Positions 1 to 12,545 of a DNA stretch of 64,000 bases are shown here, in pieces. The position numbers and the translations under genes were made by a program. Each line of letters starts with the position of its first letter. Within the stretch, counting starts at the first letter, position 1. The notes under the pieces were generated by a model that was given only the letters and a program-made list of their open reading frames with translations, was not told the DNA's origin and made no database searches. Origin of the DNA: Effrenium voratum (lineage: Eukaryota > Sar > Dinophyceae > Suessiales > Symbiodiniaceae); the NCBI GenBank assembly GCA_963377175.1, contig CAUJNA010002890.1, positions 426,510 through 490,509 of the forward strand, written 5' to 3'.

Positions 1-2341
1 TTTGGCGCCCGGGGCGTGTGTGGGACCAGCTATGCCGATGGCGTTTTAGTTTTTTTGTGTTTAGAGGCACTGTAGTTTCCGAATTTGACCCAGGAAAAGT
101 AAAACTTTTCGCGGGGGATCTGAGGGCAGCGCAGTTAGGTGTGTCTAGCGCTGTTGTGGTTGCTTTTCAGTTTCTGAAGAAAGGATCTGCGTGACCACAA
201 TTGGATGAAGGACGCCCCGATTCCAGCTCATTTTGCTTTGCTTGGTGATTCAAAGCGAATCGTTCGGTTCCTTAGTTGTTTGGTGTTTTTTGGTGGTTTA
301 GTGGTCGGGTTTTGTGAATGTAACCCACAAGTCAATTGCTTTTATCGGATCAGAAAACGGACAGCCCAGAAACCCCAGATCCCAGGCCAGCCACTGCATC
401 TAACCAGTGATTATCCTTGTTGAAAGGTGATTCCTCTACAGTAGGTAGCCAGCCATTGAAATCTGGTAGACTCATGGACCGGCGCAGAACTTTTGGGACT
501 CCTCCAAAACGGAGTTGTAAGTTGTAAGGTTAACAGGTATGAAAAAGAATCAAAGAATATGATAATACTATCCCACATGCCCAAGTGTTTCAGGAGGCAG
601 CTTTCTTAACTTGGGGCTCCGATTGACGTTCTCCTCTTTTCGCGAGTTTGGACCCGGAGTTTCAGCGGACTATAAGCTGGCAACGTGTCTGTTTGGGAGA
701 GTAGCTTGTGTTTTTGCGTTTTGAATGGAAACCAACAGGTGACATCAACCATTTCGAGTCCCCATTTTAAGACTTAATTGGGTGTTTCTCAAAATTGGGG
801 TCCCTCCGGGTAGGTCATGTCCTTTTTGATTTCTCTTTAAAGCCATCCAAAAGGGGTCCCCGATGTTGAAAAACACGCAGATGGGTTTTTGTCAGCTTGA
901 CCAGACCTTTCGTTTTCCGCTTCCAGCCGGCTTTTTAGAAACTCTATTTCTATCACGAGACCGGAGAAGACGAACATCTCAAGTGGGGCTGGGTCTTGGT
1001 GTCTATGCCCTTTTCAGCTATGTGTTTGCTGCTCACCAGCGAATCTCAGGTCGTCCCAAGTGGCGAGTTTTGGCGAGTTGTGGGTTGCACTGGGGGAACA
1101 TCTGCTCAGGATGGTAGAATCTTTGGTTTCCTCTACTGCCCGCCCTCAAAAACGATATATGAAGAGGGTAGCATCTGTTTGGCACAACTTCATCAGGGAC
1201 AGGATTTGTTTAGAAGCGAACATAGGGGCCTGCTTTTGTTCCGGTATCCCTATGTATCCCTTTGAGGTTGGTTTGAAGGGACACCAACAGAAACGTCTTC
1301 CTTTTGTTGGGGTCCCTTTATGTTGGCCCAGAATGCACCCATCTGGTTTGGGTTTTCCCAAGGGCCCTATGGTCGAAGAAAAAAAAAGGAGGCTGTGGGT
1401 CGACATAGACTGTGGGTTTTTGGTAGGTCGGAAAAACGAGACTGTGGTCGACATCGGCCAGGTTGAGGCATTTGCTGGACCGGCCGCTCTGCAACACGCG
1501 GGGCACTGAGCGATGAGACGTCGCTCTTGGAGTTTCGACACTCTTGGGATACCAAATTTAACCGTCCGTCCGGTTCCTTAGGTTTGTTGATTTTTTCCGA
1601 TGTAAGCCACTAAAAGTCAAACTTTTAGCAGGGGATCAGAAGACAGCTCAGTCCAAGGGTGGTTCTCACATCGCCAACTAAGAGTGTTCTACTTTTTTCG
1701 GGCATCCCGGAACGGCTCTCAAATGGGCTTGTTGAGGGATCTGCGATGGGCTATTTTGTTTGGACCATTTGAGAGTCATCGGAGATGGATTTGTTTTGGA
1801 CTTGTATTTGTTGGGGAAGAATTTCTCTGGAAATCAGAGGCCATGTTTGGGCCGTCAAGTAAGTCAGAGACACCGTGCACCAGAGCGCAGCTGTTTGATT
1901 CTTTAATAGTGCATTAGATCAATTCCACACTGGCCATGGAACAATCAATCAGCAAAAGTGATCTCCGCTTCAAGCCTAAACCGTTCATTCCCGTGTCAGT
2001 CTAGGCACGTCTCAAAGAAACAGGGTTTGCAAGTTGAAGAGTTGAACAAGCACGAAGAAACAAGTCTCCCCCTTTTCACCACCCGAAACCCCTTGATGCC
2101 TCGCAAGGACGGTGATGTTTGCACTCGTCTGGCTCCCCTGAAGTCCATAGGACTCTAACTTGTTGCCAACTTTGTTAGTTGTTAGGACTTTCACTTTTTG
2201 CCAACTTAGTTGGGTTTTCCGTATTAAACCACTAAAAGTTATTCACTTTCAGCCGGGCTTCGCAGATTTCGCCCCCGAGAATTCGTTGCACCTCCAAGTA
2301 GGGAACCAGAAACCGCACCACGCCGAAGGGCGCGGAGTGAG
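1..2341. other. Left end: probable intron or upstream part of the SUMO ligase gene
   Basis: IR-7 copies near 77-125, 1580-1650 and 2187-2260. Some open stretches (for example 957-1265 and 1467-1560) have only average third-position G/C, so no exon is called. The N-terminal exons of the ligase must lie here or further left. Confidence 0.4.
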
Positions 2342-2381
2342 GTGCTGCTTTCGCGACATGGACCCCTTCAAGCCGGTGGAG
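2342..2381 (+). CDS. SUMO E3 ligase exon: start of PINIT region (candidate)
   Basis: Encodes CCFRDMDPFKPVE after one base of a split codon. The acceptor reads GAG|G and the donor GAG|GCGAGT, the AG|GC pattern of the other exons; 12 of 13 third positions are G or C. It ends in phase 0, which fits the next exon. The similarity to the beginning of PINIT domains is weak, so the assignment rests mainly on codon bias, splice pattern and phase. Confidence 0.42.
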
Positions 2382-2452
2382 GCGAGTTTTGACGCTAGAC
2401 CTGGCTCCAGCTACTCACTCCCTGAGTTCCCTTTCACTCCCTGAGTTCCGTT

Positions 2453-2565
2453 CATGGTTGTTGTTGGGAAACATGTTACATTTTGCTTGTTGTGGTTTAG
2501 TGGGACAAATCCCACTTAACTGCTAAAACTCGAATTGTCTCCCCTTCCAACGTCAACCAAGCGTT
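2453..2565 (+). repeat. IR-11 dispersed repeat
   Basis: GGTTGTTGTTGGGAAACA ... TTCCAACGTCAACCAAG; also 8519-8625 and 15455-15590, same orientation. Confidence 0.65.
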
Positions 2566-3083
2566 TGGGTTTGGACCATGTTAATGTGAATGGGAGAGGC
2601 ACCCCAGAAAAATAGATAAGGCCAAACCTTGCAGGTGCCTTTAATGATATGTAGTATTGGCTGGGAGTTGTCTGAGAAAGATGGCGTCTTTGATCAGAGG
2701 GGGGTGTCACTACTCCCGGGGCGACATTTGTGGTACATGACAATTTCCAAAGCTTTTGTTGGCCAATCCACTCAGGAAGTGTGAGGTTGCCATTCTAGTA
2801 TGATGTAAAACCTAGAGCAAACATGCCTACCTTTCTGAAGCCTCAACCCCCCCCCTTTACCCCCCCCCCTTTGGGCCAAATAGGTGGGAAGCTTCCGGAA
2901 GCCTTGGAGAACTGGACGTAGGCGAAGCGAAGTAATTGGAACAGACTCGCGAGCTTTGAGAGAGCAACTCAAGTCATGAGAGCCACAATAAAAGCCGATT
3001 CGGGTAGATGAAGGTTAGTAAGGGATGATCCATGGAGGTAACTGGAAGCACTGGGTTAGGCTTGTTTATATCCTTCTTTCCCA

Positions 3084-3226
3084 AGTGAGCCACAATCAAA
3101 ACCCGGGTAGATGAAGGTTAATAAGGGATGATCCCAGCCAGAAATAGTTGCGGATATCCGCCTTCTTAATTCTTGAAGCATGGTTCTGGGTAGACCATTT
3201 TACTACCGGGTTTGGATTGTGACTCA
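3084..3226 (+). mobile_element. IR-8 element
   Basis: GTGAGCCACAATCAAAACCCGG and CCGGGTTTGGATTGTGACTCA are inverted ends. Confidence 0.7.
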
Positions 3227-3286
3227 TGATTGTAGCGGCAAAACTATTGGAGCCCGAACTTCAAAAGGCCGGTTGTTTTATATTTT

Positions 3287-3388
3287 CCATTTGCTGAAGA
3301 ATATGTCTTGTTTTCCCCTGTTGGCTTTAAAGGTCATTTGCTTTTGATGGACATATATACTTTTTCCATGCGGACTGAAGCAAAGTAG
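3287..3388 (+). mobile_element. IR-5 element
   Basis: CCATTTGCTGAAGAATATG start, TTGGCTTTAAAGG core. Confidence 0.6.
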
Positions 3389-3493
3389 ATGTAGTTTGAT
3401 CCATTCTTTGCGCCCTAGAATGTCCCAAGAAGGCCCGGGAAGGTCATCCGTTCCTGAAAGGAGCTTTGTTCCTCTCACTGTTCAAAGTTTCTT

Positions 3494-3596
3494 CCATTTG
3501 CTTCAGAATATGTTGTATGTTTCCCTGATGGTTTTATACGAAATCTATCACTACTGGACAATTTTATTTTGTTTTCCAGGGGACTCAAGCACATGG
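3494..3596 (+). mobile_element. IR-5 element
   Basis: CCATTTGCTTCAG start, TTTGTTTTCCAGGGGACTC, ACATGG end. Carries a ready-made 3' splice site. Confidence 0.7.
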
Positions 3597-4036
3597 ACTC
3601 AGTGAATCCATTTCTTAGTAGGTAGCCAACAGCCTGCCATCCTTCAGAAACCAACAGGCGCATGGCTGGCTAGCTACTTTTGCACGAAACGCCTGGGATC
3701 GTGCACTTTATTCTCAACCACTGCTTAAAGTGGCCGGGTATTTAAAAGGTGGTTAGTAAGCCTGGCTATCACCCACTTGAAAAGCCTTTTACCCATGGAT
3801 TCAGTGGGTAATCATGGTTACCCACAGCACCATCGGGGTACCTAAGGCAGTTCCCTGAAACCATCTTTCAACCATCGTTTTCTTTTCCAAAAAAGCGGAT
3901 CTGTTTTCAACCTGGGTTTATTGAGGTTTTTTGTTAAATAAAGAAGGATCCCTGGGAATGGACATGGAAGGTAGCCCCTAGAGTCCTAGAGTGGCGAAAC
4001 GGGGATGGGATCTAGCGATCCATCGATCCCCTCCAG

Positions 4037-4096
4037 CTGGAGCACGTGCTCTTCATGTCGGTCTTGCCGGGTCGGCACCTCACCTTCACGCTGGAG
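4037..4096 (+). CDS. SUMO E3 ligase exon: PINIT domain, part 1
   Basis: Twenty codons beginning LEHVLFMSV and ending TFTLE; 19 of 20 third positions are G or C. The acceptor is CCCCTCCAG|C, with a possible in-frame extension upstream to 4017; the donor is GAG|GCCGGG. Joined to the next exon it aligns with the plant SIZ1 PINIT segment just before the WP...VNG motif (hydrophobic strand, short turn, F-x-hydrophobic, W-P). A G-rich tract begins about 15 nt into the downstream intron. Confidence 0.68.
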
Positions 4097-4111
4097 GCCG
4101 GGAGTTTTGAC

Positions 4112-4290
4112 CCCCCCAAAGCCCCCCCCCACCCCCCGGCCCAGGATGGAATCGGGGGAGGAGGCAGGTGGCCCGTTGGGATTTCCTTGGTGGGGGGGAG
4201 GGGGTGACCTTTCCTTGAAAGGGCGGGGGGGGGTGGGGAGGGGGTGACCCAAGGAAGTTCCGGGGGGGGAGGGGGAGGGGTGACCCCTGG
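4112..4290. repeat. C-rich then G-rich tract
   Basis: Runs of up to nine G, with a repeated TTTCCTTG ... GGGGGTGACC unit (three imperfect copies); potential quadruplex just after an exon. Confidence 0.8.
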
Positions 4291-6111
4291 AATTTCCTTG
4301 GGCGTGTCTTTTTGAGGTAACCTGTTTGTTTGCGCTTTCAAAATGAAACCCAAAAGGAAAAACACAATTCTGGGGCGCGCCAAAAGATATCCCACCAATG
4401 TTTGCTTCCATTTTCTCTAAGGCTAGACAAATGGCACTAGGGGACCCCGACCGCCTCCCCATGGGAGCTAGGGGATGTTCTGAAGGACGGTCGCCGAAAA
4501 CCCCCCCAAGTACCTGATCTTTGCATCGGCTCACTCCATCCGTTTCAGGAAGACCACTATCAGCCAAGCTAAAGTATACTACTTGGATGTAATGTTGAAC
4601 CCATATTAGTCAACCCCTGGTTGCCAATAGGAAGTTGTCCCTCAGTCTAGTGGGGATTCATCACTTTCGGAGCACCCCCACACTATTAAACTGGGGTTGA
4701 TTAATATGGGCTCGACATTACCACCAAGTAGGTGGTCAGCCACCTGGGATATAACCGTTTCCCCTTAGAGATATCACCCTTCCCAAAGCACAAGATGGTT
4801 CCGACGCTTTTCTACCATTCGGGTTTGCGTTTGCAACTGGCCTAGATCTCCCAAAACTCAAGCCCTTCTCAACCAATCGAAATCTGAGAGTTGCAGTCTC
4901 CATCAGTCCTTTCCGAGCGGGACAAAAACGCCACCTATTCAGATGGACTCGTGACCGTGTGATTTTTTGTTTGTGTCCGCATTTCCACCGATTCAAGAAG
5001 AGTCCACTCTTGGATGTCCGGCCAAGTTAGTAAGTTGTTGGTAAGCTAGGTTATAACCCGGTCACACGCCCCCCTTGGAGTTGACCTTGTTGTTTGTGCC
5101 TGGCCAATCACTCAGGAAGTGAGTTGGTTGTTATTTTGTCGTTGTGGGTATCCGCGAGGGGATCAGTCTCGCTAGGTCCCAGACCTCCGAATGTGGCGCA
5201 AGGAAGGCTTTGAGGCATCTGAGGGTTGGGGAAGAAGCTGGGGGGGTGGGGGGCCTTGCTGGGATATTCAACCAACGTCAGGTAAGCAGATTAGAACTGT
5301 GCTATAATTAGATTAACTGGGGTTGGTCCCCTTAGAACCTGACGATCACCACTTACTTGGCCGCACACGCAAGTAGTTGCCAGGGGACGCCATGACCCTA
5401 GGGTTCAACCCCATTCAAAGAATGGCCTTGAGTAGGTAAACAACGGTGGTTTTTGTTAAACCCCCATTGTGTGAATGGTGGTTGGAATCCCAGAGATGAT
5501 GCAAGACCTCGAGGGGAAAAAAACACGGCAATTGGAGCACACAAGCATGGCGAAGTACGTCAAATTAGAGAGCTTCCTGGATCCTTACGAATATACAATA
5601 TTTCGGGCATCCTCCGTTCCCGGAGAGATTGGAGATGTATTGTGATGTTGAGCTATGAGCAAATATGATGTACAACGGGGCGGGGTATGCTGAACACGTG
5701 GATACAAATTGCTCGACCTGGAGTCCACATGACCCTTGAAACATGGTATGACCATCTACCCCATTGGGTCTCGGTGAGGCCAGGTGCCTTCTTTAGGGCA
5801 ACGCGGTGCTACAAAGGAGTCTATGGCACAGGAAGAAAGTTACTCCTACAGCCACGATGTTCACAGATTCACAGGTACAGTGATGTGTGGCGTTGTCGCG
5901 GGGGCAATCTGGTTGCTAGGTTGGTCAATCAGCGGCATCCTCCTCCCAAACTACCTAGTCCATCTTCCATAGTTGTAGCTGACAGAGAAACCAACTATTG
6001 ATTGCCCTTGCAATAGCTCACTTGATGTGTACAGTCTCTAACACGCCTTCACCCTTCTGCTCCGGCCGATACTCGTTGGCAGCAACATCACGGTCGGAAC
6101 ATTCAAAAGCA

Positions 6112-6256
6112 CTACTTGGGTGTTCGTCCAAGTCAGTAAGTTTCTAGTAACCTAGGATATGCCCGCTTATGTACCCTAAGTGTAGCTAACCATGTTATTC
6201 GTGGGTTACAAGCCGGGCGGCTAGCCACTTGCTAACTTGGCCGAACATTCAAGTAG
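6112..6256. mobile_element. IR-4 palindrome
   Basis: CTACTTGGGTGTTCGTCCAAG ... CTTGGCCGAACATTCAAGTAG. Confidence 0.7.
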
Positions 6257-6660
6257 CAACCAAGAAGCCCAAGCCCTGCGTATCCGATGGCTGAAGTGGC
6301 CGATTCGATGGAGCTGATAAGAAAGGCCAACCCCGGACCACGAGGATGCCTCCACCTTCTCGTTGCCTCCATCGACAAGACACCCAAAACAACCCTTGGC
6401 AAGGTGGGAGCCGGACCACTGGCACCTCACGCCTCCCTGTTCCCAGACAAGCTCCAACTTGGGTTGTGCGGGGAACCTCCCAAACTGGCTCCTTAGCATG
6501 GGGTGGGTTGAAATTGTGAACCCCAAACTTGGTCAGGGTCAGTTATGTCAGTTGATGTCCCTTTAAAACAAGCCCCAACGGCGGTACCCGAAGAACAAAC
6601 AAGCTCAGGTGATATCCCCAACAGCATGCGGTGCTCTTTTTCGCGCTCGCACCACCCCGC

Positions 6661-6722
6661 AGCCCTCGCAGAACCTCGTGGAACCCTCGTGGAACCTTGG
6701 TGGAACCCTCGTGGAACCTTAC
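6661..6722. repeat. Short tandem repeat GGAACCCTCGT
   Basis: Five imperfect units of 11-12 bp. Confidence 0.75.
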
Positions 6723-6861
6723 CTCAAGACCGCCCCGGACCCCGGAGCCTATCTGGGCTGACAGCTTTCAGCTGTTGGGGAAAAAATATTATTGCTCCGG
6801 AAGCCTAGATATCCAGGATACGAACCTCATGTTCCGTGTGCAAACGCACTTGGGATACAGC

Positions 6862-7019
6862 CACTTGGATGTTCAACCTACGTCAGGTAAGCAGGATATA
6901 ACCAAGCCTAAGCTATAACCTGCTTATATATACGCCCCCCGTTCAGCAGAGTTAAACTTAGCGGGTTGTAGCACAGTTGGCCTTTTCCACTGACTAACTT
7001 GGCAACGAACACCCAAGTA
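6862..7019. mobile_element. IR-4 palindrome, variant
   Basis: CACTTGGATGTTCAACC ... CTTGGCAACGAACACCCAAGT with ATAACC-type core. Confidence 0.6.
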
Positions 7020-7799
7020 AGGGGAACCCGAGATAGTCTTTTATTGTGGTTCTTCCTTTTTTCTAGGGATTTGTTCCAACCATTCGTTTCAACCATCCTT
7101 CTTGTCGTAAAAAAGGAAAGTAGAAAACGACGGAACCGTTTTTTTGTTTTTCCGGTAAAACCGGATCCGATCTTTTTCTGGTAAGACCGCATCGGTTTTC
7201 CCCTCGTAAAAGCCGGGGATCCGTTTTCCCCGAACTACAAAGCCCGTTTCTTCGCCGCAGGTGGAGTTCCGAGGTTTGCGGAGGCCGGATCCGAGACCTT
7301 TGCGGCTTCATGGGCTGTCACTTGGGTTTGGACCAACAAACACTTGGCGGTTCCCAGCGTGCGGTTCAACTTGGGTTATTACGTGTGTTTTTAGTTGGTT
7401 CAGCGGTATAGTTTTCATTTAACCCACTAACAATTTTCAACTTTTGGCAGGGGGTCAGTTTGGACAGCCCCGACTTTTTGGGTTTGGACCATTTTAGCGG
7501 TAGGGTAAAAGTTTGGCTACTTGTTTGGCCAATCCTCTTGATCGGAAGCGAGTTTGAAAAGCCAACAAAAGCAAAAAACAACAAGTGACAATTCCACTAT
7601 ATACCAAGGAAAGAACTGATATGTTTGTCTCCATGGTCCCGAGTCTGAGATTTTCTGCGCAGAATTCGGGGGGTCCTTCCCCATAAGGAGCTGACAGCCG
7701 ACGGATTTTTTCCCAGGCGCTCGCAGATGGAGCCGCAGGGACTTCAGCAGGCGATGAGTTTTCCGATGGCGACGAAAAGCGCGGGGATGGATCCGGAAG

Positions 7800-7927
7800 T
7801 CATGGGGGCTGGGGCGGAGGGAGGGGAGGGAACCCAAATAAGCCCTAAATAAGGCCCAATTGAGGGCTTAATAAGGGCGCAATAAGAGCTCCCTCCCCTT
7901 CCCCTCCCTTTTTCTCTGCCCCCATGA
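7800..7927. mobile_element. IR-13 element
   Basis: TCATGGGGGCTGGGG ... CTGCCCCCATGA with AAATAAGGCC repeats inside. Confidence 0.7.
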
Positions 7928-7955
7928 GGACGGCCGTTGCCCAAAATAGCCTGTA

Positions 7956-8074
7956 CTAGGTCCCCCAGATAGGTGCCCTTTTGCCGTTTCTTATTTGGGA
8001 GCAGGGTTCCCCTACTAAAATAGACTACAGAAAAAAGTTGGTACTTATTCTAACCTCTCTACTGGAGGACCTAG
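7956..8074 (+). mobile_element. IR-1 element
   Basis: Begins CTAGGTCCCCCAG and ends GGAGGACCTAG; internal ACTAAAATAGACTACAGAAA core shared by the family. Flanking 4 bp TGTA/TTTA, one mismatch. Confidence 0.75.
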
Positions 8075-8518
8075 TTTACAAGGGAACACTGTGGTTGATG
8101 GAAGAAATTTTGCACCACCCTAGGGCTTCTTAGGTTTTGCAGAATTTCGTCCAACAGTAGGTGCTGTGCCACTCTCCCTGAGCTTATGAACTTTGTGCAT
8201 TGTGGAAGCCCATTTGCGTTGGTAACAACAAGTTCAGACTTTTGCTGGCCAATCCACTCGATCGGAAGTGAGACCCAGCAAACCAAACTTTGGTTCCACC
8301 AAACCAACCCAAGCCCACCCAACAGCCAACCAACCCAGCCGAACAATCACAACAACCACCCAACACACTAACCAACCAGCCTTGCAGCCAACCAATCAAA
8401 ACCACAACCAGACATTTTCCTGTTGAGTCAAAGGTTGGCTCCCTTGGTTACCTAAAACCAGTATATGGACAGGGTTACCCTGAGCGGCATGAGAATCAGT
8501 TGGAGGCAAGGACTAATC

Positions 8519-8625
8519 ATGGTTGTTGTTGGGAAACAGTTTACATTTTTGCTTATTGTGGTTTAGTGGTTGAAATCCAACCACTCAACTGCCAAAATTT
8601 AATTTGTTGCTCGTCAACCAAGTAA
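8519..8625 (+). repeat. IR-11 dispersed repeat
   Basis: GGTTGTTGTTGGGAAACA ... CGTCAACCAAGTAATG. Confidence 0.65.
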
Positions 8626-9744
8626 TGTTGACCCCACATGAACGAAACCAAACTGTTTAGTAATAGGAGGTGCTTTTCCATTTCTGGGTGAAATGTGTGG
8701 TACCAGACCACTTTGGGAGGGTCCAAAAACCATCAAAACCACCCCCTATTAATAGTATGGTTGATTTATCTGGGGTCGACATTACTTTGTTTCGGGCGTC
8801 AGGCAGCAACCCGAAGGAGTAATTTTCCCCATGGCCATGCTCACGGCAACCCTCTGACTGCATCAGGGGGTGGTGCTGAACAGGGGGACTGATGCAGCCT
8901 AGTAACGTTTGAGGCTTGGTTTGGCGCTTTTGTGGACGCTTGGTTTTAGCTGCTGGAGTGCTCTTTTTTGTTGCTTGGTGCCATTGTTTGGCTTGGTGCT
9001 TTAGTTTCAGCTTGGTCTTGTGGTTTGCTGCCATTTAGTTTAGATGGAGCCAGTTGAGGGCTTCTTCCTGCCTTCAACTGGGGGTTTTCCGCGGCAAGCT
9101 CTCTTTGTGTCCACCAACTTAAGCGGACCCGGACCCTCGCTCATCCAACTCGCCCGAGTTTTTGGTTGCAACAGACCCCCCTTTCCTTCTATGGTTTCAG
9201 TGTCGTTGCGCAGCCGCTATTCCCCATTTTTACTTAAAGGGGCATTGTACGTCAGGTAGTTAGTAAGGCTGGGTATAACCCACAAAAGCCATGGTTATAC
9301 GTCTCCGAGGGTTATCTTCCCAGGCGTACTCTCACCACTTACCTGACGTACCGCAACCAAGGGGGTGTCTTTTTTGGTGAGTAATCCTTGGCTGCTGTTG
9401 GGTAACGGATCTTTAGACTTTAGCTTTTTGGTTGAAATCAAGTTGGGTTTTCCACCAAAGCCACAAACAGGCAACTTTGTTGCATTTAGCTTGGATGTTA
9501 GGACTGTAACTTTTTGCCAACTAATGGGATTTCCATTAAACCACCAAAAGTTCAACTTTTCGCAGGGGAGCAGAAAGCAACCGACTTAAAAGAGCACTAA
9601 AAGATTACTAAAAAGGACCAACAGGGGGAAGAACTGGTGAAATTTCCGCAGTCGCATCCAAATCAATGAATTTTCCACCAAAGCCACAAAAAGTTAAACT
9701 TTTTGCAAAGGAGTCCTTGCAGCAACCAAGAATCTGTGTGGCAG

Positions 9745-9786
9745 GTGTGGCCCAGCTTCTTGAGCATCGAGGTGAACGGCCACGAG
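9745..9786 (+). CDS. SUMO E3 ligase exon: PINIT domain, WP...VNG motif
   Basis: Fourteen codons, VWPSFLSIEVNGHE, all with G or C in third position. The acceptor is GTGGCAG|G and the donor GAG|GCCCAT; both ends are phase 0. W-P followed after about eight residues by V-N-G is the most conserved PINIT signature. The intron before it is 5.65 kb. Confidence 0.75.
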
Positions 9787-11614
9787 GCCCATGTTTTGTT
9801 TTGCTTCTGGCGTAAAAGCGGAAAGCCGGCACCGTCATGCACTCGCTTCCAGAGTTCCGTTTCTGGACTTTAGTCACTTTTTGGGGAAAGACCAGTTTAG
9901 TGGTAAAGCAAAATCTATCGGACTTGGTTTTGGGCCAATCCACTCAGGAAGCGAGTGCATGCTAACCTCGGATGAATCCGGAGGATCAATTTCCAGTGAA
10001 ATCATCACGAGAACCCAGGTAAACAACGGTGGTTCTTTGAACTCCCATTGTTTGAACGGTTTGTGTTCTATTTTGGGGTGTCTGACAGAATCCAAAGTTA
10101 CCCCCACAATCTTACCAGTCTCGTGTGCCAGGACCCTTCGATGCGTTACATGGTTTTGGGTACATCATGTCAATCCAACTATGACTCCAGTGCCATAATT
10201 GCGGAATATATTCGGATGTAGAAATGATGGCATGGTGTATCTCATTGGAATAACAAATTGTAGAACACAGATATTCATCTTAGTTATATCTGATTGCTCG
10301 AGATGTTCTCAGTTCGCCAAAGACGACGATTGACCCTTTGGAGTTCCACATACGGCCCTTTGATTTCCCATTTGTTTCCAGGTTGCGGCAGGCAGGTGCT
10401 ATTGAACGACCAAAGACGACCTTTTGACCTTTTGGTTTTCCAATTTAGGCTTTATCCATGAGTTGCTGGACTTTATACTTTTTTGGTTTGGACCAGTTTA
10501 GTGCAGGCAAGAAGTGTGGTTACTGGTTTTTGGGCCATCCACTCGATTGGTAGTGAGGTATTAGTCAAGGTCCCACAAGGTGATCGCCTTTTATTTCGAG
10601 GTTCCTAAGGGGCTAGGTGAGAATAATAAATCGGGTTTGGCTTTCGGGCGGGCTCAAGGAGCCATGCGGGGATACTTGTCACTTCTCTTCTACTCTTTGC
10701 ATTCGTAGACACGGTGGGCTGAGTCGGTACCATTTTTTGGGTTGGTTTAAAAGGAAGCTAAAGCTGGCTTGCCCAAACGTTTATTTCCATGTTTCAGCCA
10801 CCTTGTTTGAAACAACTCCGTGGTGGAATTCCCCCCTGAGAGGGCATTTGTCAGGCAAGTGGCTGTTCTCGCAGACATGTCTAGATCGATAGAGCCCAAA
10901 ACCAAAAGCCTACAGAAGGAGCATCAGACGTGAAGAATTGGATGGGCAACCGCCATCTCCAACATGGAACCCCAAGAAAGGCACAGCCGCAATAAAACGG
11001 CGTTGCGCGGTGCTTTTTCTTTGGGATGCATTTTGCCAAGGGCTGTTAGGACTTGAGAGCTTTTTGCCAACTAATGGGTTTTCCACTAAACCACTAAAAG
11101 TTAAACTTTTAGCAGGGGAGCAGAAAGCAACCGAGTTTTTGTTCTGTATTTGGGACCATGATACATAGTTGCCCTTGACCAATCAAAGAACAAAGGAGAA
11201 TGACCCGGGTTTCGCCCAAGTTAGTACGTTGTAAACCTAAGTTGCAACCCGCTCACAAGTCTCCCTTAGTGGAGTTGACCTTTTCAGCTTTTTATAACCC
11301 GGCCAGGCCTTTTCCATTTGCTTGGCCTTTTAGGCTTTTCTGCCTATGTTATAGTGTATAGCGAGCTCACCGATTCGGGGGTATCACGAGCGAAAGCCAT
11401 GATAAAGGTTCTTTACTTGGGGATCCGATTCTTAATTCAGCTTTTGGATTTATACCTGGAGTCTCCATCACCCTTAAAAGATGAGGTCATAATCCAAAAT
11501 CATGGGGCCATTGACCCATTTTTTAAGGGTCAGAAGGAGGCTCCAGGTATTACAATTTTGCAGATGACATGGTCTCACCCTCCGTTTGCCTCCGATTGCG
11601 AGCCTTGAGCCCAG
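9787..11614 (+). other. Intron (1.83 kb)
   Basis: IR-6 (about 9855-9956), IR-6 remnant near 10466-10552, IR-7 (about 11038-11128), IR-4 remnant near 11210-11300 and IR-2 (11454-11548). The stretch 10200-10460 shows nothing recognisable. Confidence 0.55.
11454..11548. mobile_element. IR-2 element
   Basis: Inverted ends ACCTGGAGTCTCC/GGCTCCAGGT; TA on both sides. Confidence 0.75.
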
Positions 11615-11725
11615 GTGTTCACCACCAAGGTGCCTTTGCGAGGGTCCGCGCCTGAGTCACCTGAGGGTCTTCGGAGGGCTCGGGGCAAGTGGGGCTCGGG
11701 GAAGTTGTCACGGAACTTGTCCCAG
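11615..11725 (+). CDS. SUMO E3 ligase exon: PINIT domain, middle
   Basis: Thirty-seven codons starting VFTTKVPLRG and ending KLSRNLSQ; 76% G or C at third positions. Acceptor GCCCAG|G, donor CAG|GCCCCA, phase 0 at both ends. It supplies the basic and proline-containing stretch between VNG and the N-x-L strand, and its last residues sit where other PINIT domains carry a D/L-T/S-x-x-L motif. The exact 3' end could differ because the frame stays open to a TGA at 11780. Confidence 0.58.
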
Positions 11726-12195
11726 GCCCCAAACAGACCTCCAAACATGGGGTTGTTTGATCTTTCCCAAGGATTTTCTTGAGTTGTGTTTGGGGGGGTG
11801 AAGTTAGAAAGTAGTTTACCTGGGGCACAACCCACCAACAAGGTTCAGTCTACTTGGAGCTGAGAAGTAGGTTATAGCTTAGGTCAACTTACGTTACGAG
11901 CTCGGCGAATCGAAGATCCAAGTTCAGAGCAATGCGAATGCTGCCCTGTTAGCCTTTCAACGTTCCATTGCAAGACCGAATCGCCTTTGAGACCATTTAG
12001 GAAACCAACCACCGGTGATCGACCTGTTGCCGTTTGCTCTTTGGGGGGGGGGGGGTTGGAGCAACCCGGATTCTTGCTGGCCTCGGTCACCCATTGGCTG
12101 TGCTGTTTCTCGGAGCTTTCCCAGAAAATGGTGGTGCTCCTTTTGGATTCCCTTTAAGGCCATCAAACATGGGGTACCAACTTCAAGACAGGCAT

Positions 12196-12392
12196 ACCTG
12201 GAGTCCCCATGACCCTGAAAAAATGGGTCAATGACTCCAACATCTTGGGTAATGACCCCATTTTTCAAGGGCTTACCTCTTAAAAACACAACTTTTCAAC
12301 TTTTTGGGTAACATGGGCTATATGTCTGTAAAAGATTAACTTCCCCAGGGCTTGGAGTTCTAAGGGGTCAGAGGGTCATGGAGACTCGAGGT
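12196..12392. mobile_element. IR-2 element, disrupted
   Basis: Left half at 12196-12272 and right end near 12360-12392 separated by unrelated DNA. Confidence 0.55.
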
Positions 12393-12545
12393 ACCCATTT
12401 CAAGTAAGTTTCTTTTGGCGGGGCGATGTTTCGGGGAAAGTGGACATATAGGGAGCCCGGCTCCTCTCCCAAACCCGAGGAATGTGCGTGGCCGCTCCGG
12501 AACGACCTCTTGTTGTGGTTCAAAGAGAAGCCCAAAGCAGAGCCT

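Larger units (their letters stand above)
2382..4036 (+). other. Intron (1.66 kb)
   Basis: Contains one IR-11 copy (2453-2565), IR-6 remnants near 2740, a partial and a full IR-8 copy (2979-3226) and two IR-5 copies. Nothing else recognised. Confidence 0.6.
4097..9744 (+). other. Intron (5.65 kb)
   Basis: Begins with the G-rich tract. Holds IR-4-type palindromes near 4580-4740, 5013, 5262, 6112 and 6862, a short GGAACC-type minisatellite (6661-6722), IR-7 and IR-6 pieces near 7430, IR-13, IR-1, a worn IR-3 (about 8085-8165), IR-11, a palindrome at 9247-9355 and IR-7 pieces at 9495 and 9660. Open GC-rich segments near 6650 and 7717 do not fit the exon phases. Confidence 0.6.

Noticed and set aside
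6651..7798. GC-rich open segments at 6651-6758 and 7717-7798 with good acceptors
   Set aside because: They lie between two PINIT exons that align to the family without extra residues, and their phases do not fit.
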